Below the pieces are notes generated by a model. It ran no database searches and was not told the origin of the DNA. It saw nothing but the letters and a program-made list of their open reading frames with translations. Shown one piece after another: positions 55,336 through 64,000 of a stretch of 64,000 bases of DNA; positions within the stretch are counted from its first letter, which is position 1; every line of letters begins with the position of its first letter. The stretch is from Rhynchopus sp. YZ270_cl-10. Taxonomy: Eukaryota; Euglenozoa; Diplonemea; Diplonemida; Diplonemidae. Made by a program: the position numbers and the translations under genes. The stretch lies in the NCBI GenBank assembly GCA_964035575.1, contig OZ037887.1, forward strand, positions 372,001 to 436,000. Reading direction: 5' to 3'.

Positions 55336-57086
55336 ATGCAGCGTGTGGTCGCATATGTGTCGGCCCTGGCGGCAGTGGGGTTGTGTGTTGAAGGTGTGCA
55401 GCCTGCACCGAGGCTGCGTGTCGTGAACTTTGAGACGGATGTGGGGGCTGTGCCCGAGGACTCCTCCCTGGACGCAGCGTGGAAGAACGGACGTCTCATG
55501 AACGCGACGCTTGCAAACCTCTCTGGCACAGCGCACAGTGGGTCGGTACTGCTCATCCCAGCGGGGAAGCAGTTCTACTTGATGGGTGGCATCCGTGCTG
55601 CTGGGCTTGTCAACTTCACCTTGGACATCCAGGGGAAGATCACGATGAACGACGACATCAAGCAGTGGCCTCGTGTCTCCAACGAGAAGGTGCTTGCTGC
55701 TTTCCACTTCACGAACATGACGACGTTCACTGTGACAGGAGGCTTCACGGAGACGGGAAGACGTGCACAGCAGGCGACGTGGCTTGACGCGTCGTACACA
55801 CCACCTGCATACGACTGGGAGGGGAAGAACGGTGTGCTTGACGGCCAGGGCCACGAGTGGTGGGGCATCCCTCTTATTGGCTATGCAGAGCGCCAGGAGA
55901 ACAGACCGCGTCTGCTGGAGATCGACCACGCGACAGACGTCTTGGTGACAGGTGTTTACTTCAGAAACTCTGCACGCTGGACGTTCTGGGCGACGCACTG
56001 CACTAACATCGAGGTGCACTCGTCGTTGATCACTGCGATGCGTGGGGACAGCGTATGCAACACCACACTCACTCACTGCAGAACTTTGTTTTAAGTTTAA
56101 CTCCGTTGTCACCCCACATTAATCCATTAAATCCCCCACCAACATTTGTTCACGTGGAAATGACACATCCCACTTTCCAAGTTTGCAAAAGAGGCTGTTC
56201 CAAACTGGATGTGAACGACCTCCAAAAAGCTTCAGGAAGGCTCAAAAGAGTTCCCCAAGCGCACAATGATTTACTGTGTATTGTACTGTACTCACTGCTC
56301 AAAGAACCCCCAACCGCCTACCCACAGGAGTGGATGAAGCGCCACACAGGCATCGACCTCACTGCCTTCAACACCGACGGCTTCGACTTCGGCGACACTG
56401 ACGGCATCTACGTGCACCACAGCGAGGTGTGGAACCAGGACGACTGCGTCTGCCTCAAGGACAACACCAAGAACGCAGTGGTGGAGCACGTCTCCGCAAG
56501 CGGCTTGGGGCTGACGATTGGTTCTATTGGGAACAGCTATTCTTTGAACGTGACGTTCCGGGACTGCGTCATGCGCGATACCGTGAAGGGGCTTTACTTG
56601 AAGTTCCGTGCTGATTGCGGCAACAACAGCCTGATCCAGGACATCACATACGAGAACATCGCTGTGAGTGGTGTGAGCGGGTGGCCGATTTGGATTGGGC
56701 CTGCACAGCAGAGCGACAGTGTGGAGATCTGTGCGGCACACCCATGCTCGCTGTGCTGGCCGGAGGACCCATTGGCGACGTGCAGCAGCAGCTATGGGGG
56801 GAACTACAGCAACATCGTGATGCGCAACGTCAGCATCACAGGCAACAGCGGGGTGCCTGCTCCGGGGGTGATCATCGGCACGGATGGCTCACCTATGCAA
56901 GGTCTTGTCTTCGACAACGTGGTTGTCAAGTACGAAGACGCAAAGAACACAAAGCACGCAGCAGCGACAAACGAGGTGGCACGCGCTGACGACTGGTACC
57001 TCAAAGAAGAGTACTACTGCAAAAGCGTGCACAACATCCAGGTTCTCGGATCCACCTCGCCCGTCCCGAAATGCTCGGATGTTTAA
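55336..57086 (+). CDS. GH28 (polygalacturonase family) secreted protein, copy A, two exons
   Basis: Exons 55336-56052 and 56328-57086 (intron GTATGC...CCACAG, 275 bp), 491 residues. Signal peptide MQRVVAYVSALAAVGLCVEG. GH28 enzymes hydrolyse galacturonan chains of pectin by acid-base catalysis. The catalytic acids are present: NTDG (Asp256) and QDD (Asp277, Asp278). The next family motif, normally GHG-SIGS, reads GLGLTIGSIG with Leu299 where the catalytic-site His should be, and the later RIK motif appears as LYLKFR. Beta-helix-type repeats (ITYENIAVSGVSGWPIWIG, NIVMRNVSITGN) are clear. Forms a recent tandem pair with the 59343 gene. The His loss makes activity on pectin uncertain. Confidence 0.85.
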
Positions 57087-57129
57087 AATAGCAAAAAATA
57101 TGCTCATGACAATAGATCTACCGTGGTTA

Positions 57130-57199
57130 AAATGTTGGGACGCTGAGTATACTTCGTGGTCCGCCTGAGGGGGGTTTTTTTTTGAGCGTTCCAACATTT
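57130..57199. mobile_element. 70-bp inverted-repeat insertion
   Basis: AAATGTTGGGACGCT at the left, AGCGTTCCAACATTT at the right (one mismatch). Absent from the matching place after GH28 copy B (about 61130-61145), so it was gained after duplication or lost from B. Confidence 0.7.
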
Positions 57200-57716
57200 G
57201 TACTACGGTGTGCATGAGATATAATATGATTCACCTTTCAGGGTTTCTTCTATTCGAGTGTATTTCTTTTTTTCTGGTGTTTTGCGTCATACCAGTTCCT
57301 ATGCGAGAGTGAGAATATAGATTGCGGGTTTTTTTTCTCTCTGTTCTTCTCTCCCCCTTTTTTCAATGCAAATGGAATTTTAGTGGGGAGAAGAAAATTC
57401 ACTGCGGAGCCTAACGTGAAACACACACATAAGGCAATTCGTGTGTACTACATTGAAAAAAGTGAGAATAAATACCGTGATTTTGACTCTTTCAGCGAGA
57501 ATTAGGAATAGACATGTTCTGCGCCCTGACGTCTTTCTTTTCCCCCTCTTTTTCTTTTCTTTTTGTGTATTGCTGATTTTTGTGTATACGACTATACCAA
57601 CACCCTACTCACATATCTTATCCCCTCCTCTAAAGCCATATGCGTGCCTTGGGCATTCCATAACCTGATTCCCCCTCCCAATTCTCTCTATTTTTTTTTC
57701 TTTTTTCCTTTCGAAT

Positions 57717-58358
57717 CAGGGCCTTAGGGTGGTCGGGGGGGTAGCCGCCAACTGCTGGTCCAAACCCGGTTTGCTGGTCAATGCAAAAAACAGGTGAAAA
57801 GCACACAGTGGTAAAAAAACCTGCCACTGCAGGGAGGTGACGCGCTTTCTCCCCTCTGATGCACAAAATCGTGAAAGGCGGGTGGGGAGGGTGAACCACA
57901 AGCCATAGTGGATGTCAGCCTTCGTATCAGTAACCTCAGTACATCTATAAAAGAAGCGGCGGTCATGGCACCCAAAGGTTCCAGGCGAAGCCACGGTACG
58001 CAACATTTCAAAAAAATTCCCTTAAAATGGCACATTTTAACTGTCAAACTATGTCATAGGAAGGTGGGTTGGCAAGATTGCGCCGCAGGCGCACGGTACG
58101 CTACTTTTTTTATTTCGCCATGCTGCATGCTTCCTTTTCCTTCGGCGTTTGACCAATTGAGTCGCGTTCTGGTCTCCCACGGTGTACCCTTGAGCCCCCA
58201 GGGTCTCTGCATCTGTGACACACCCGACTGTTCTGGTGGGATTCTCAAAAAAAAATCTCAAAAAAAATCTATTGTTATTTTTTTTTTTTAGACCCGGACC
58301 AGCAATACCTAGGGTTGCTGGTCCGCTGACCAGCAAAAAGTACCACCCTAAGGGCCTG
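57717..58358. mobile_element. 642-bp hAT-type non-autonomous transposon
   Basis: Ends CAGGGCCTTAGGGTGGT and ACCACCCTAAGGGCCTG (17-bp arms, one mismatch), flanked by the 8-bp duplication TTTCGAAT (57709-57716, 58359-58366). CAGGG ends plus an 8-bp duplication are the hAT signature. Inside are hairpins such as GGACCAGCAA...TTGCTGGTCC and a block shared with 6793-6980. No transposase frame. Confidence 0.88.
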
Positions 58359-58372
58359 TTTCGAATATAACT

Positions 58373-58480
58373 GTATATGATTATTAGGACTGAAACAGGG
58401 TTAATGTCAGAAACCAATCTACTGAAGTTTCAACTTGCGCACGAAGCATTTTACCTTTTTCTTTTCTACGTTTTGCAAAA
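58373..58480 (+). repeat. Dispersed 105-bp repeat, copy 2
   Basis: GGACTGAAACAGGGTTAATG, AGAAACCAATCTACTGAAGT and GAAGCATTTTACC, matching 30008-30112. Confidence 0.7.
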
Positions 58481-58593
58481 ACACACACCATCAAAAGACA
58501 GAAGGGAACATGTTTGTTCATCCCTCGCCATATGCTATCAATTTATTGATTGCATAATATGATGAAAATAGCTTTTTTTTACTGTAACCTCGG

Positions 58594-58668
58594 AAGAAAC
58601 CCTACCGGGGCAGGCATGACGCTGACCACGCGGTAATCAGCGTCATGCCCACCTCGGTAGGGTTTCTT
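58594..58668. mobile_element. 75-bp near-perfect hairpin
   Basis: AAGAAACCCTACCGGGGCAG...GATGACGCTGA-type arm of 32 bases mirrored by TCAGCGTCATGCCCACCTCG and GTAGGGTTTCTT, with an 11-base loop. Missing after GH28 copy B. Confidence 0.65.
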
Positions 58669-58814
58669 TAATTCAGAATGTGGCCTATGCGGTACAAAGC
58701 AGGTCAGATCCCAGGATCCCGGGTGGGTCTCTTGGGTGATCGTCTATAGTACAATGTCATATGCCTCACTTTCTCCTCCCTGCACAAACGTTATTTCCCC
58801 CCAACCACCCAACC

Positions 58815-59235
58815 ATGTTGTCACAGTGCGTATTGTTAGTAGACTCAGAAGGTTTGCAAGAGGTGCGAACTCTTTGTAGTGGTCTTCTCAGTCTTCGTTA
58901 CAAACTGCACTCTCGTGTGTGTGAGTTTTTCTTCTTGGTGCATGCAAAACGCTTAGGATATTTAATTAGGTGCGTGTGTGTTGAAAGCTAATGTGAGTAG
59001 TTCCTAGCAAAGCATTGCCCAAAATGTGTGTGTGTGTGTGTGTGTGCTTGATAACTAATAGAGGCAATTCTTGCGCTGCCCCAATGTGTGTGTGTATGTG
59101 TGTACAGAAGACACATTCACTTTTTTTTATGTTCTCTTGTTCAGTGATTTTCCCTTCTTTGCTAGAAATCGACTCATGTTCTACGACATGGTGTCTGAAC
59201 GTAGCAAATCCCTCATCAACCTTCCTCGCATGCCC
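58815..59235 (+). other. Short conserved frame, copy A
   Basis: MLSQCVLLVDSEGLQEVRTL then CSGLLSLRYKLHSR, followed by a possible intron and NRLMFYDMVSERSKSL at 59166. The copy at 61778 differs by exactly one codon (a Ser deletion), which keeps the frame. Splice phases could not be made to agree in both copies. Possibly a small gene; no family recognised. Confidence 0.25.
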
Positions 59236-59342
59236 CCCGCGCATTTTTTTCCCCACTATCAACTTCACTTTTTTTGGTGCTTTCTTCATCCGGGGGCATG
59301 GGACAGCACACACAAGACACACCTCAGAGACAAGAAGAAACG

Positions 59343-61090
59343 ATGCAGCGTGTGGTCGCATATGTGTCGGCCCTGGCGGCAGTGGGGTTGTGTGTTGAAG
59401 GTGTGCAGCCTGCACCGAGGCTGCGTGTCGTGAACTTTGAGACGGATGTGGGGGCTGTGCCCGAGGACTCCTCCCTGGACGCAGCGTGGAAGAACGGACG
59501 TCTCATGAACGCGACGCTTGCAAACCTCTCTGGCACAGCGCACAGTGGGTCGGTGCTGCTCATCCCTGCGGGGAAGCAGTTCTACTTGATGGGTGGCATC
59601 CGTGCTGCTGGGCTTGTCAACTTCACCTTGGACATCCAGGGGAAGATCACGATGAACGACGACATCAAGCAGTGGCCTCGTGTCTCCAACAAGAAGGTGC
59701 TTGCTGCTTTCCACTTCACGAACATGACGACGTTCACTGTGACAGGAGGCTTCACGGAGACGGGAAGACGTGCACAGCAGGCGACGTGGCTTGACGCGTC
59801 GTACACACCACCTGCATACGACTGGGAGGGGAAGAACGGTGTGCTTGACGGCCAGGGCCACGAGTGGTGGGGCATCCCTCTTATTGGCTATGCAGAGCGC
59901 CAGGAGAACAGACCGCGTCTGCTGGAGATCGACCACGCGACAGACGTCTTGGTGACAGGTGTTTACTTCAGAAACTCTGCGTACTGGACGTTCTGGGCGA
60001 CGCACTGCACTAACATCGAGGTGCACTCGTCGTTGATCACTGCGATGCGTGGGGACAGCGTATGCAACACCACACTCACTCACTGCAGAACTTTGTTTTA
60101 AGTTTAACTCCGTTGTCACCCCACATTAATCCATTAAATCCCCCACCAACATTTGTTCACGTGGAAATGACACATCCCACTTTCCAAGTTTGCAAAAGAG
60201 GCTGTTCCAAACTGGATGTGAACGACCTCCAAAAAGCTTCAGGAAGGCTCAAAAGAGTTCCCCAAGCGCACCATGATTTACTGTGTATTGTACTGTACTC
60301 ACTGCTCAAAGAACCCCCAACCGCCTACCCACAGGAGTGGATGAAGCGCCACACAGGCATCGACCTCACTGCCTTCAACACCGACGGCTTCGACTTCGGC
60401 GACACTGACGGCATCTACGTGCACCACAGCGAGGTGTGGAACCAGGACGACTGCGTCTGCCTCAAGGACAACACCAAGAACGCAGTGGTGGAGCACGTCT
60501 CCGCAAGCGGCTTGGGGCTGACGATTGGTTCTATTGGGGACAGCTATTCTTTGAACGTGACGTTCCGGGACTGCGTCATGCGCGATACCGTGAAGGGGCT
60601 TTACTTGAAGTTCCGGGGTGGCGGTGATAATGCACTGATCCAGGACATCACATACGAGAACATCGCTGTGAGTGGTGTGAGCGGGTGGCCGATTTGGATT
60701 GGGCCTGCACAGCAGAGCGACAGTGTGGAGATCTGCGCGGCGCACCCATGCTCGCTGTGCTGGCCGGAGGACCCATTGGCGACGTGCAGCAGCAGCTATG
60801 GGGGGAACTACAGCAACATCGTGATGCGCAACGTCAGCATCACAGGCAACAGCGGGGTGCCTGCTCCGGGGGTGATCATCGGCACGGATGGCTCACCTAT
60901 GCAAGGTCTTGTCTTCGACAATGTGGTTGTCAAGTATGAAGACGCAAAGAACACAAAGCACGCAGCAGCGACAAACGAGGTGGCACGCGCTGACGACTGG
61001 TACCTCAAAGAAGAGTACTACTGCAAAAGCGTGCACAACATCCAGGTTCTCGGATCCACCTCGCCCGTCCCGAAATGTTCGGATGTTTAA
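59343..61090 (+). CDS. GH28 (polygalacturonase family) secreted protein, copy B, two exons
   Basis: Exons 59343-60059 and 60335-61090, 490 residues. Differs from copy A by a handful of residues (for example SNKK for SNEK, AYWTF for ARWTF, GDSYS for GNSYS) and a small patch KFRGGGDNALIQD against KFRADCGNNSLIQD. The intron is the same length and almost identical, so the duplication is recent or the copies are being homogenised. It shares NTDG, QDDC and the unusual GLGLTIGS motif without His. Signal peptide and start are the same. Copy A alone has the hexamer array upstream. Confidence 0.85.
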
Positions 61091-61777
61091 AATAGCAAAA
61101 AATATGCTCATGCCAATAGATCTACCGTGGGTAGTCAAAAATGTGCATGAGACATCTTCACCTTTCAGGGTTTCTTCAATTCGAGTGTATTTCTTTTTTT
61201 TCTGGTGTTTTGCGTCATACCAGTTCCTATGCGAGAATGAGAATATAGATTGCGGGTTTTTTTCTCCCTCTTTTCTTTTCTCCCTTTTTCCAAGTGGTAT
61301 TTTAGTGGGGAGAAGAAAATTCACCGCGGAGCCTAACGTGAAAAACACACATAAGGCAATTCGTGTGTACTACATTGAAAAAAGTGAGAATAAATACCGT
61401 GATTTTGACTCTTTCAGCGAGAATTAGGAATAGACATGTTCTGCGCCCTGACGTCTTTCTTTTTCCCCTCTGATTATTTCCCCCTCTTTTTCTTTTCTTT
61501 TTGTGTATTGCTGATTTTTGTGTATACGACTATACCAACACCCTACTCACATATCTTATCCCCTCCTCTTAAAGCCATATGCGTGCCTTGGGCATTCCAT
61601 AACCTGATCCCCCCTGCTCTCTCTTATTTTTTTATTTAGAATGTGGCCTATGCGGTACAAAGCAGGTCAGATCCCAGGATCCCGGGTGGGTCTCTTGGGT
61701 GATCGTCTATAGTACAATGTCATATGCCTCACTTTCTCCTCCCTGCACAAACGTTATTTCCCCCCAACCACCCAACC

Positions 61778-62178
61778 ATGTTGTCACAGTGCGTATTGTT
61801 AGTAGACTCAGAAGGTTTGCAAGAGGTGCGAACTCTTTGTGGTCTTCTCAGTCTTCGTTACAAACTGCACTCTCGTGTGAGTGAGTTTTTCTTCTTGGTG
61901 CATGCAAAACGCTTAGGATAGTGTGTGTGTGTGTTGCAAGCAAATGTGAGTAGTTCCTAGCGAAGCATTGCCCATAATGTGTGTGTGTTTGATAACTAAT
62001 AGGGGTAATTCTTGCGCAGAATATGGCCCCAATGTGTGTAGGTGTGCACAGGAGAGGACAGCCACCTTTTTTTATGTTCTCTTCAGTGATTTTCTTCCCC
62101 TTCTTTGCTAGAAATCGACTCATGTTCTACGACATGGTGTCTGAACGTAGCAAATCCCTCACCAACCACCCTCGGATG
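61778..62178 (+). other. Short conserved frame, copy B
   Basis: MLSQCVLLVDSEGLQEVRTL then CGLLSLRYKLHSR; later NRLMFYDMVSERSKSL at about 62110. Partner of 58815-59235, one codon shorter. Confidence 0.25.
61960..62045 (+). repeat. Dispersed TG-rich repeat, intact form
   Basis: GTGTGTGTTTGATAACTAAT, AGGGGTAATTCTTGCGCAGA and ATATGGCCCCAATGTGTG. Related copies at 59010-59100 and, split by a MITE, at 25470-25640. Confidence 0.75.
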
Positions 62179-62435
62179 CCAACGTGTACATTGTGCCTGA
62201 AACAAAAAAGGGTCACACCCCCCCCCTCAACCAGAACACAACAGATATCCATCTTTTTCTCTCTCTCTCTTCAACTCTTTTTTCACTCCTCCCCTTTCCA
62301 CTCCATTCATGGGATCACCTCTCCCCCCTTCTTGAGCCCCTTTAGAACTCCTCCGCACAGAGAATACAACTACACAACCCCTCCTTTTGTTTCAGACACA
62401 GTCAGGTGAAGCTGTGCGATAAACGATTGCGATCA

Positions 62436-62480
62436 AAGGTGACCTAAGCACAGAGGGGCTTAGGTTCATCTTATAAACTT
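62436..62480 (+). repeat. Dispersed hairpin H3, best-formed copy
   Basis: GGTGACCTAAGC, a 7-base loop, GGCTTAGGTTCATC, then TTATAAACTTTTC. The arms pair over about 11 bases. Confidence 0.7.
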
Positions 62481-62520
62481 TTCTTTGATTTCTCACCCTT
62501 TTCCCCTTTGGCAACCCCCT

Positions 62521-62583
62521 CCCCCTCCTATCTCTACTTCTGTGTAAAAAGAAAATTATTTCTTTTACTTCTTTCACTCTAAG
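62521..62583 (+). promoter_or_regulatory. Pyrimidine tract and AG before the cyclase start
   Basis: C- and T-rich stretch ending TTTCACTCTAAG at 62583, 17 nt before the ATG at 62601. Confidence 0.45.
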
Positions 62584-62600
62584 AACCCCTTCTGTCTCCT

Positions 62601-64000
62601 ATGTTCATGGAAACCCAGCAGGGGGTGTTCTTCTCCGTTGCTGTCGCGTTTGCTGTCACTTCTGTGGTGCAGGCTCCTGGGTATTTGGAGAGATGGGTTG
62701 CGTTGGCAGCGCTGCTGTTAGCGGGGCTGACCTCGGGGGTGTGTCTAGTGTGTGTGCTGGTTCACCGAAAGTGCAGTGCGTCGTCTTCTTCTTCCAGGGC
62801 TAAAGGCATCGTGGTGTCGGTGCTCCTTGGTGTCAGCGTGTTGGCAGCAGATCTCTCCGCGCGGGGTCTACATCTCACAGCATGGCCGCTGCTGGTGTTG
62901 CTGATAGACCTTCTTGTTGTACTCCGGGTGGACAAACTGTACACCTTTGGATATCTCTGTGTGGTGTTGCTGTGGATGGTCCTTATGTCTCTGGAAACGG
63001 TGTTGAGGTTTGGTTTGTTTGACCTCCCTGGGCTGGCCCCGCAGTTAGGAGAGTCTGGACGGGCCGCCCATTTCCGGGGCATCTCTTCCTGCGACACCCC
63101 GCCTTGCAGAGGCGAGGTGCGTCTGGAGGCTGCGCAGCTGGCGATGGGGGTTTCGGTGCTGCTCGCGAATTTCATTGCAGCGAGAGGGCTTGCCGCAGAA
63201 CATGAGGTTGAACAAGCTGCCATGCAGCACACCATCCACACCATCCAAGACATCGCACATCTCCTCTCACTCTACGATGTGGACGGGGTTGCTGCTATCC
63301 TAGCAGACCCCAACACCCCTCTGCCAATGGCACTACGAACCTCTCTCCAAAAGATGGAAAAACACCTCCGAACCTACCGCACCCACCTCCCCGCCTCGCT
63401 TTTCGAAGAAGCAGAGACGGCAGAACAAGACCTCAGCTTGGTGCCCCCTCCAGGGCTGGAAAGCGGGGTGGCAACCATCGTCTTTACAGACATCCGCTCT
63501 TCTACAACGATTTGGGAGACCGCCCCCGATGCCATGTGTCTCAGTCTGCCTCTGCACAATGTAATCATTCGAAATGCAATCTGCGCCTTTTCCGGCTACG
63601 AAGTGAAGACTATCGGCGACGCCTTTATGATCGCCTTTGAACAGGCAAGCGACGCAGTCCACTTTGGCATACGGGTCCAAGAAGAACTCCGCGACGCGCC
63701 TTGGCCACCCTCTCTCTTTGATTCCCCAATCTGCGCAGAACAAGGCCATCTTTGGGGCGGCCTTACAGTGCGCATTGGGATCAACAGTGGACCGGTTGCT
63801 TTGGAGCAAAGCAGTTTGACTGGAAGGACCGATTATTTTGGGCATACCGTGAACGTCGCTTCTCGATTGGAATCTACCTGCACACCGGGCGCAGTGGCAG
63901 TACCAAGCGCATTGTTTCTTAGTGAATGCCGATCGTGCCCTGCAGTGTTCGAGGAGGCGGGGGTACGCATGCGTGGTGTATCTGAGGCTGTTCGCGTCTG
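62601..64000 (+). CDS. Class III adenylyl cyclase, 5' part, runs off the window
   Basis: Open from ATG 62601 to the window end, at least 466 residues. Residues 1-140 contain several hydrophobic segments (GVFFSVAVAFAVTSVV, WVALAALLLAGLTSGVCLVC, GIVVSVLLGVSVLAADL, LYTFGYLCVVLLWMVL); another near 190. A helical linker (about 205-270) leads to the catalytic domain: FTDIRSSTTIWE with the first metal Asp297, YEVKTIGDAF with Lys336 (adenine recognition) and the second metal Asp340, then TDYFGHTVNVASR with Asp411, Asn418 and Arg422. These are the residues expected for ATP-to-cAMP conversion, in a form like trypanosomatid and related protist cyclases. It is a multi-pass enzyme, not the single-TM receptor type. 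A partner for the cyclic-nucleotide-binding protein at 37707 is possible. Confidence 0.9.
   Translation, partial: MFMETQQGVFFSVAVAFAVTSVVQAPGYLERWVALAALLLAGLTSGVCLVCVLVHRKCSASSSSSRAKGIVVSVLLGVSVLAADLSARGLHLTAWPLLVLLIDLLVVLRVDKLYTFGYLCVVLLWMVLMSLETVLRFGLFDLPGLAPQLGESGRAAHFRGISSCDTPPCRGEVRLEAAQLAMGVSVLLANFIAARGLAAEHEVEQAAMQHTIHTIQDIAHLLSLYDVDGVAAILADPNTPLPMALRTSLQKMEKHLRTYRTHLPASLFEEAETAEQDLSLVPPPGLESGVATIVFTDIRSSTTIWETAPDAMCLSLPLHNVIIRNAICAFSGYEVKTIGDAFMIAFEQASDAVHFGIRVQEELRDAPWPPSLFDSPICAEQGHLWGGLTVRIGINSGPVALEQSSLTGRTDYFGHTVNVASRLESTCTPGAVAVPSALFLSECRSCPAVFEEAGVRMRGVSEAVRV

Larger units (their letters stand above)
57087..59342. other. Spacer between the two GH28 genes
   Basis: Shared with the DNA after copy B apart from insertions: a 70-bp MITE (57130-57199), a hAT-type element (57717-58358), a 105-bp repeat (58373-58480) and a 75-bp hairpin (58594-58668). 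Ends with a short conserved frame (58815-59235). Confidence 0.75.
61091..62600. other. Spacer between GH28 copy B and the cyclase gene
   Basis: Duplicate of the DNA after copy A without its transposons; a short conserved frame (61778-62178); the intact form of the TG-rich repeat interrupted at 25494; H3 at 62436-62480; then a pyrimidine tract ending CTCTAAG at 62583. Confidence 0.7.

Noticed and set aside
54616-56112. 498-codon minus-strand frame with His-Met repeats
   Set aside because: Reverse of the hexamer satellite and of GH28 copy A exon 1.
58049-58417. 122-codon minus-strand frame
   Set aside because: It lies inside the hAT-type element, shows no transposase motifs and spans the element's end.

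Overview
This window is nuclear DNA from a single-celled eukaryote. The protein genes are interrupted by GT-AG introns, and the spacers are filled with poly-A/T tracts, microsatellites and short transposons. Every protein gene I can support lies on the + strand. Nearly all have a pyrimidine-rich tract ending in AG a short way upstream of the ATG. That layout (one-way gene array, an AG acceptor before each start) is what one expects where mRNAs receive a trans-spliced leader. A fragment of small-subunit rRNA at 26448-26515 (minus strand) carries a helix sequence of the euglenozoan type. With several cis-introns present, a diplonemid or a related euglenozoan is my best guess. This is inference; no spliced-leader gene was seen.

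Layout. 1-2300: 3' part of a retroelement fossil with a reverse transcriptase-RNase H reading frame and two direct repeats. 2554-7897: LAMTOR2-like gene, then an unknown multipass membrane protein whose 2.9-kb intron holds a 2235-bp Mutator-like element with a 9-bp target duplication. 7898-11813: repeats, small inverted-repeat elements and a possible small-exon gene. 11814-21298: a kinesin-like protein with a degenerate motor, SEC61 alpha, and a glycerol-3-phosphate acyltransferase. 21299-26769: a 5.5-kb spacer with a foldback element, an 8-bp satellite, a LINE tail, a 103-bp TA-flanked MITE and the rRNA fragment. 26770-30574: WW-domain, glutamine-rich protein. 30575-35585: repeat-rich spacer. 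35586-42979: DUF2431-like protein, a protein with three cyclic-nucleotide-binding-like domains, and a SET/MYND protein. 42980-45721: spacer with a 79-bp-arm hairpin. 45722-49090: secreted-type Pro/Thr-rich membrane protein. 49091-53381: spacer with a MITE nested in a LINE tail. 53382-54479: WD40-like protein. 55336-61090: two nearly identical GH28 (polygalacturonase-family) genes in tandem. 62601 to the end: the 5' part of a class III adenylyl cyclase, still open at the window edge.

Functional threads. SEC61 alpha and the acyltransferase are ER membrane housekeeping genes. LAMTOR2 is a lysosomal/TOR scaffold subunit. The cyclase and the cyclic-nucleotide-binding protein could belong to one cAMP pathway, but nothing beyond residence in the same array links them. 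The GH28 pair suggests secreted pectin-like polysaccharide degradation, although both copies lack the usual active-site histidine.

The most notable features are the density and variety of small terminal-inverted-repeat elements (at least eight families, two with a TA duplication visible against an empty copy), a set of 50-110-nt modules recurring many times in the same orientation as the genes, and a tendency for introns to sit just before the stop codon.
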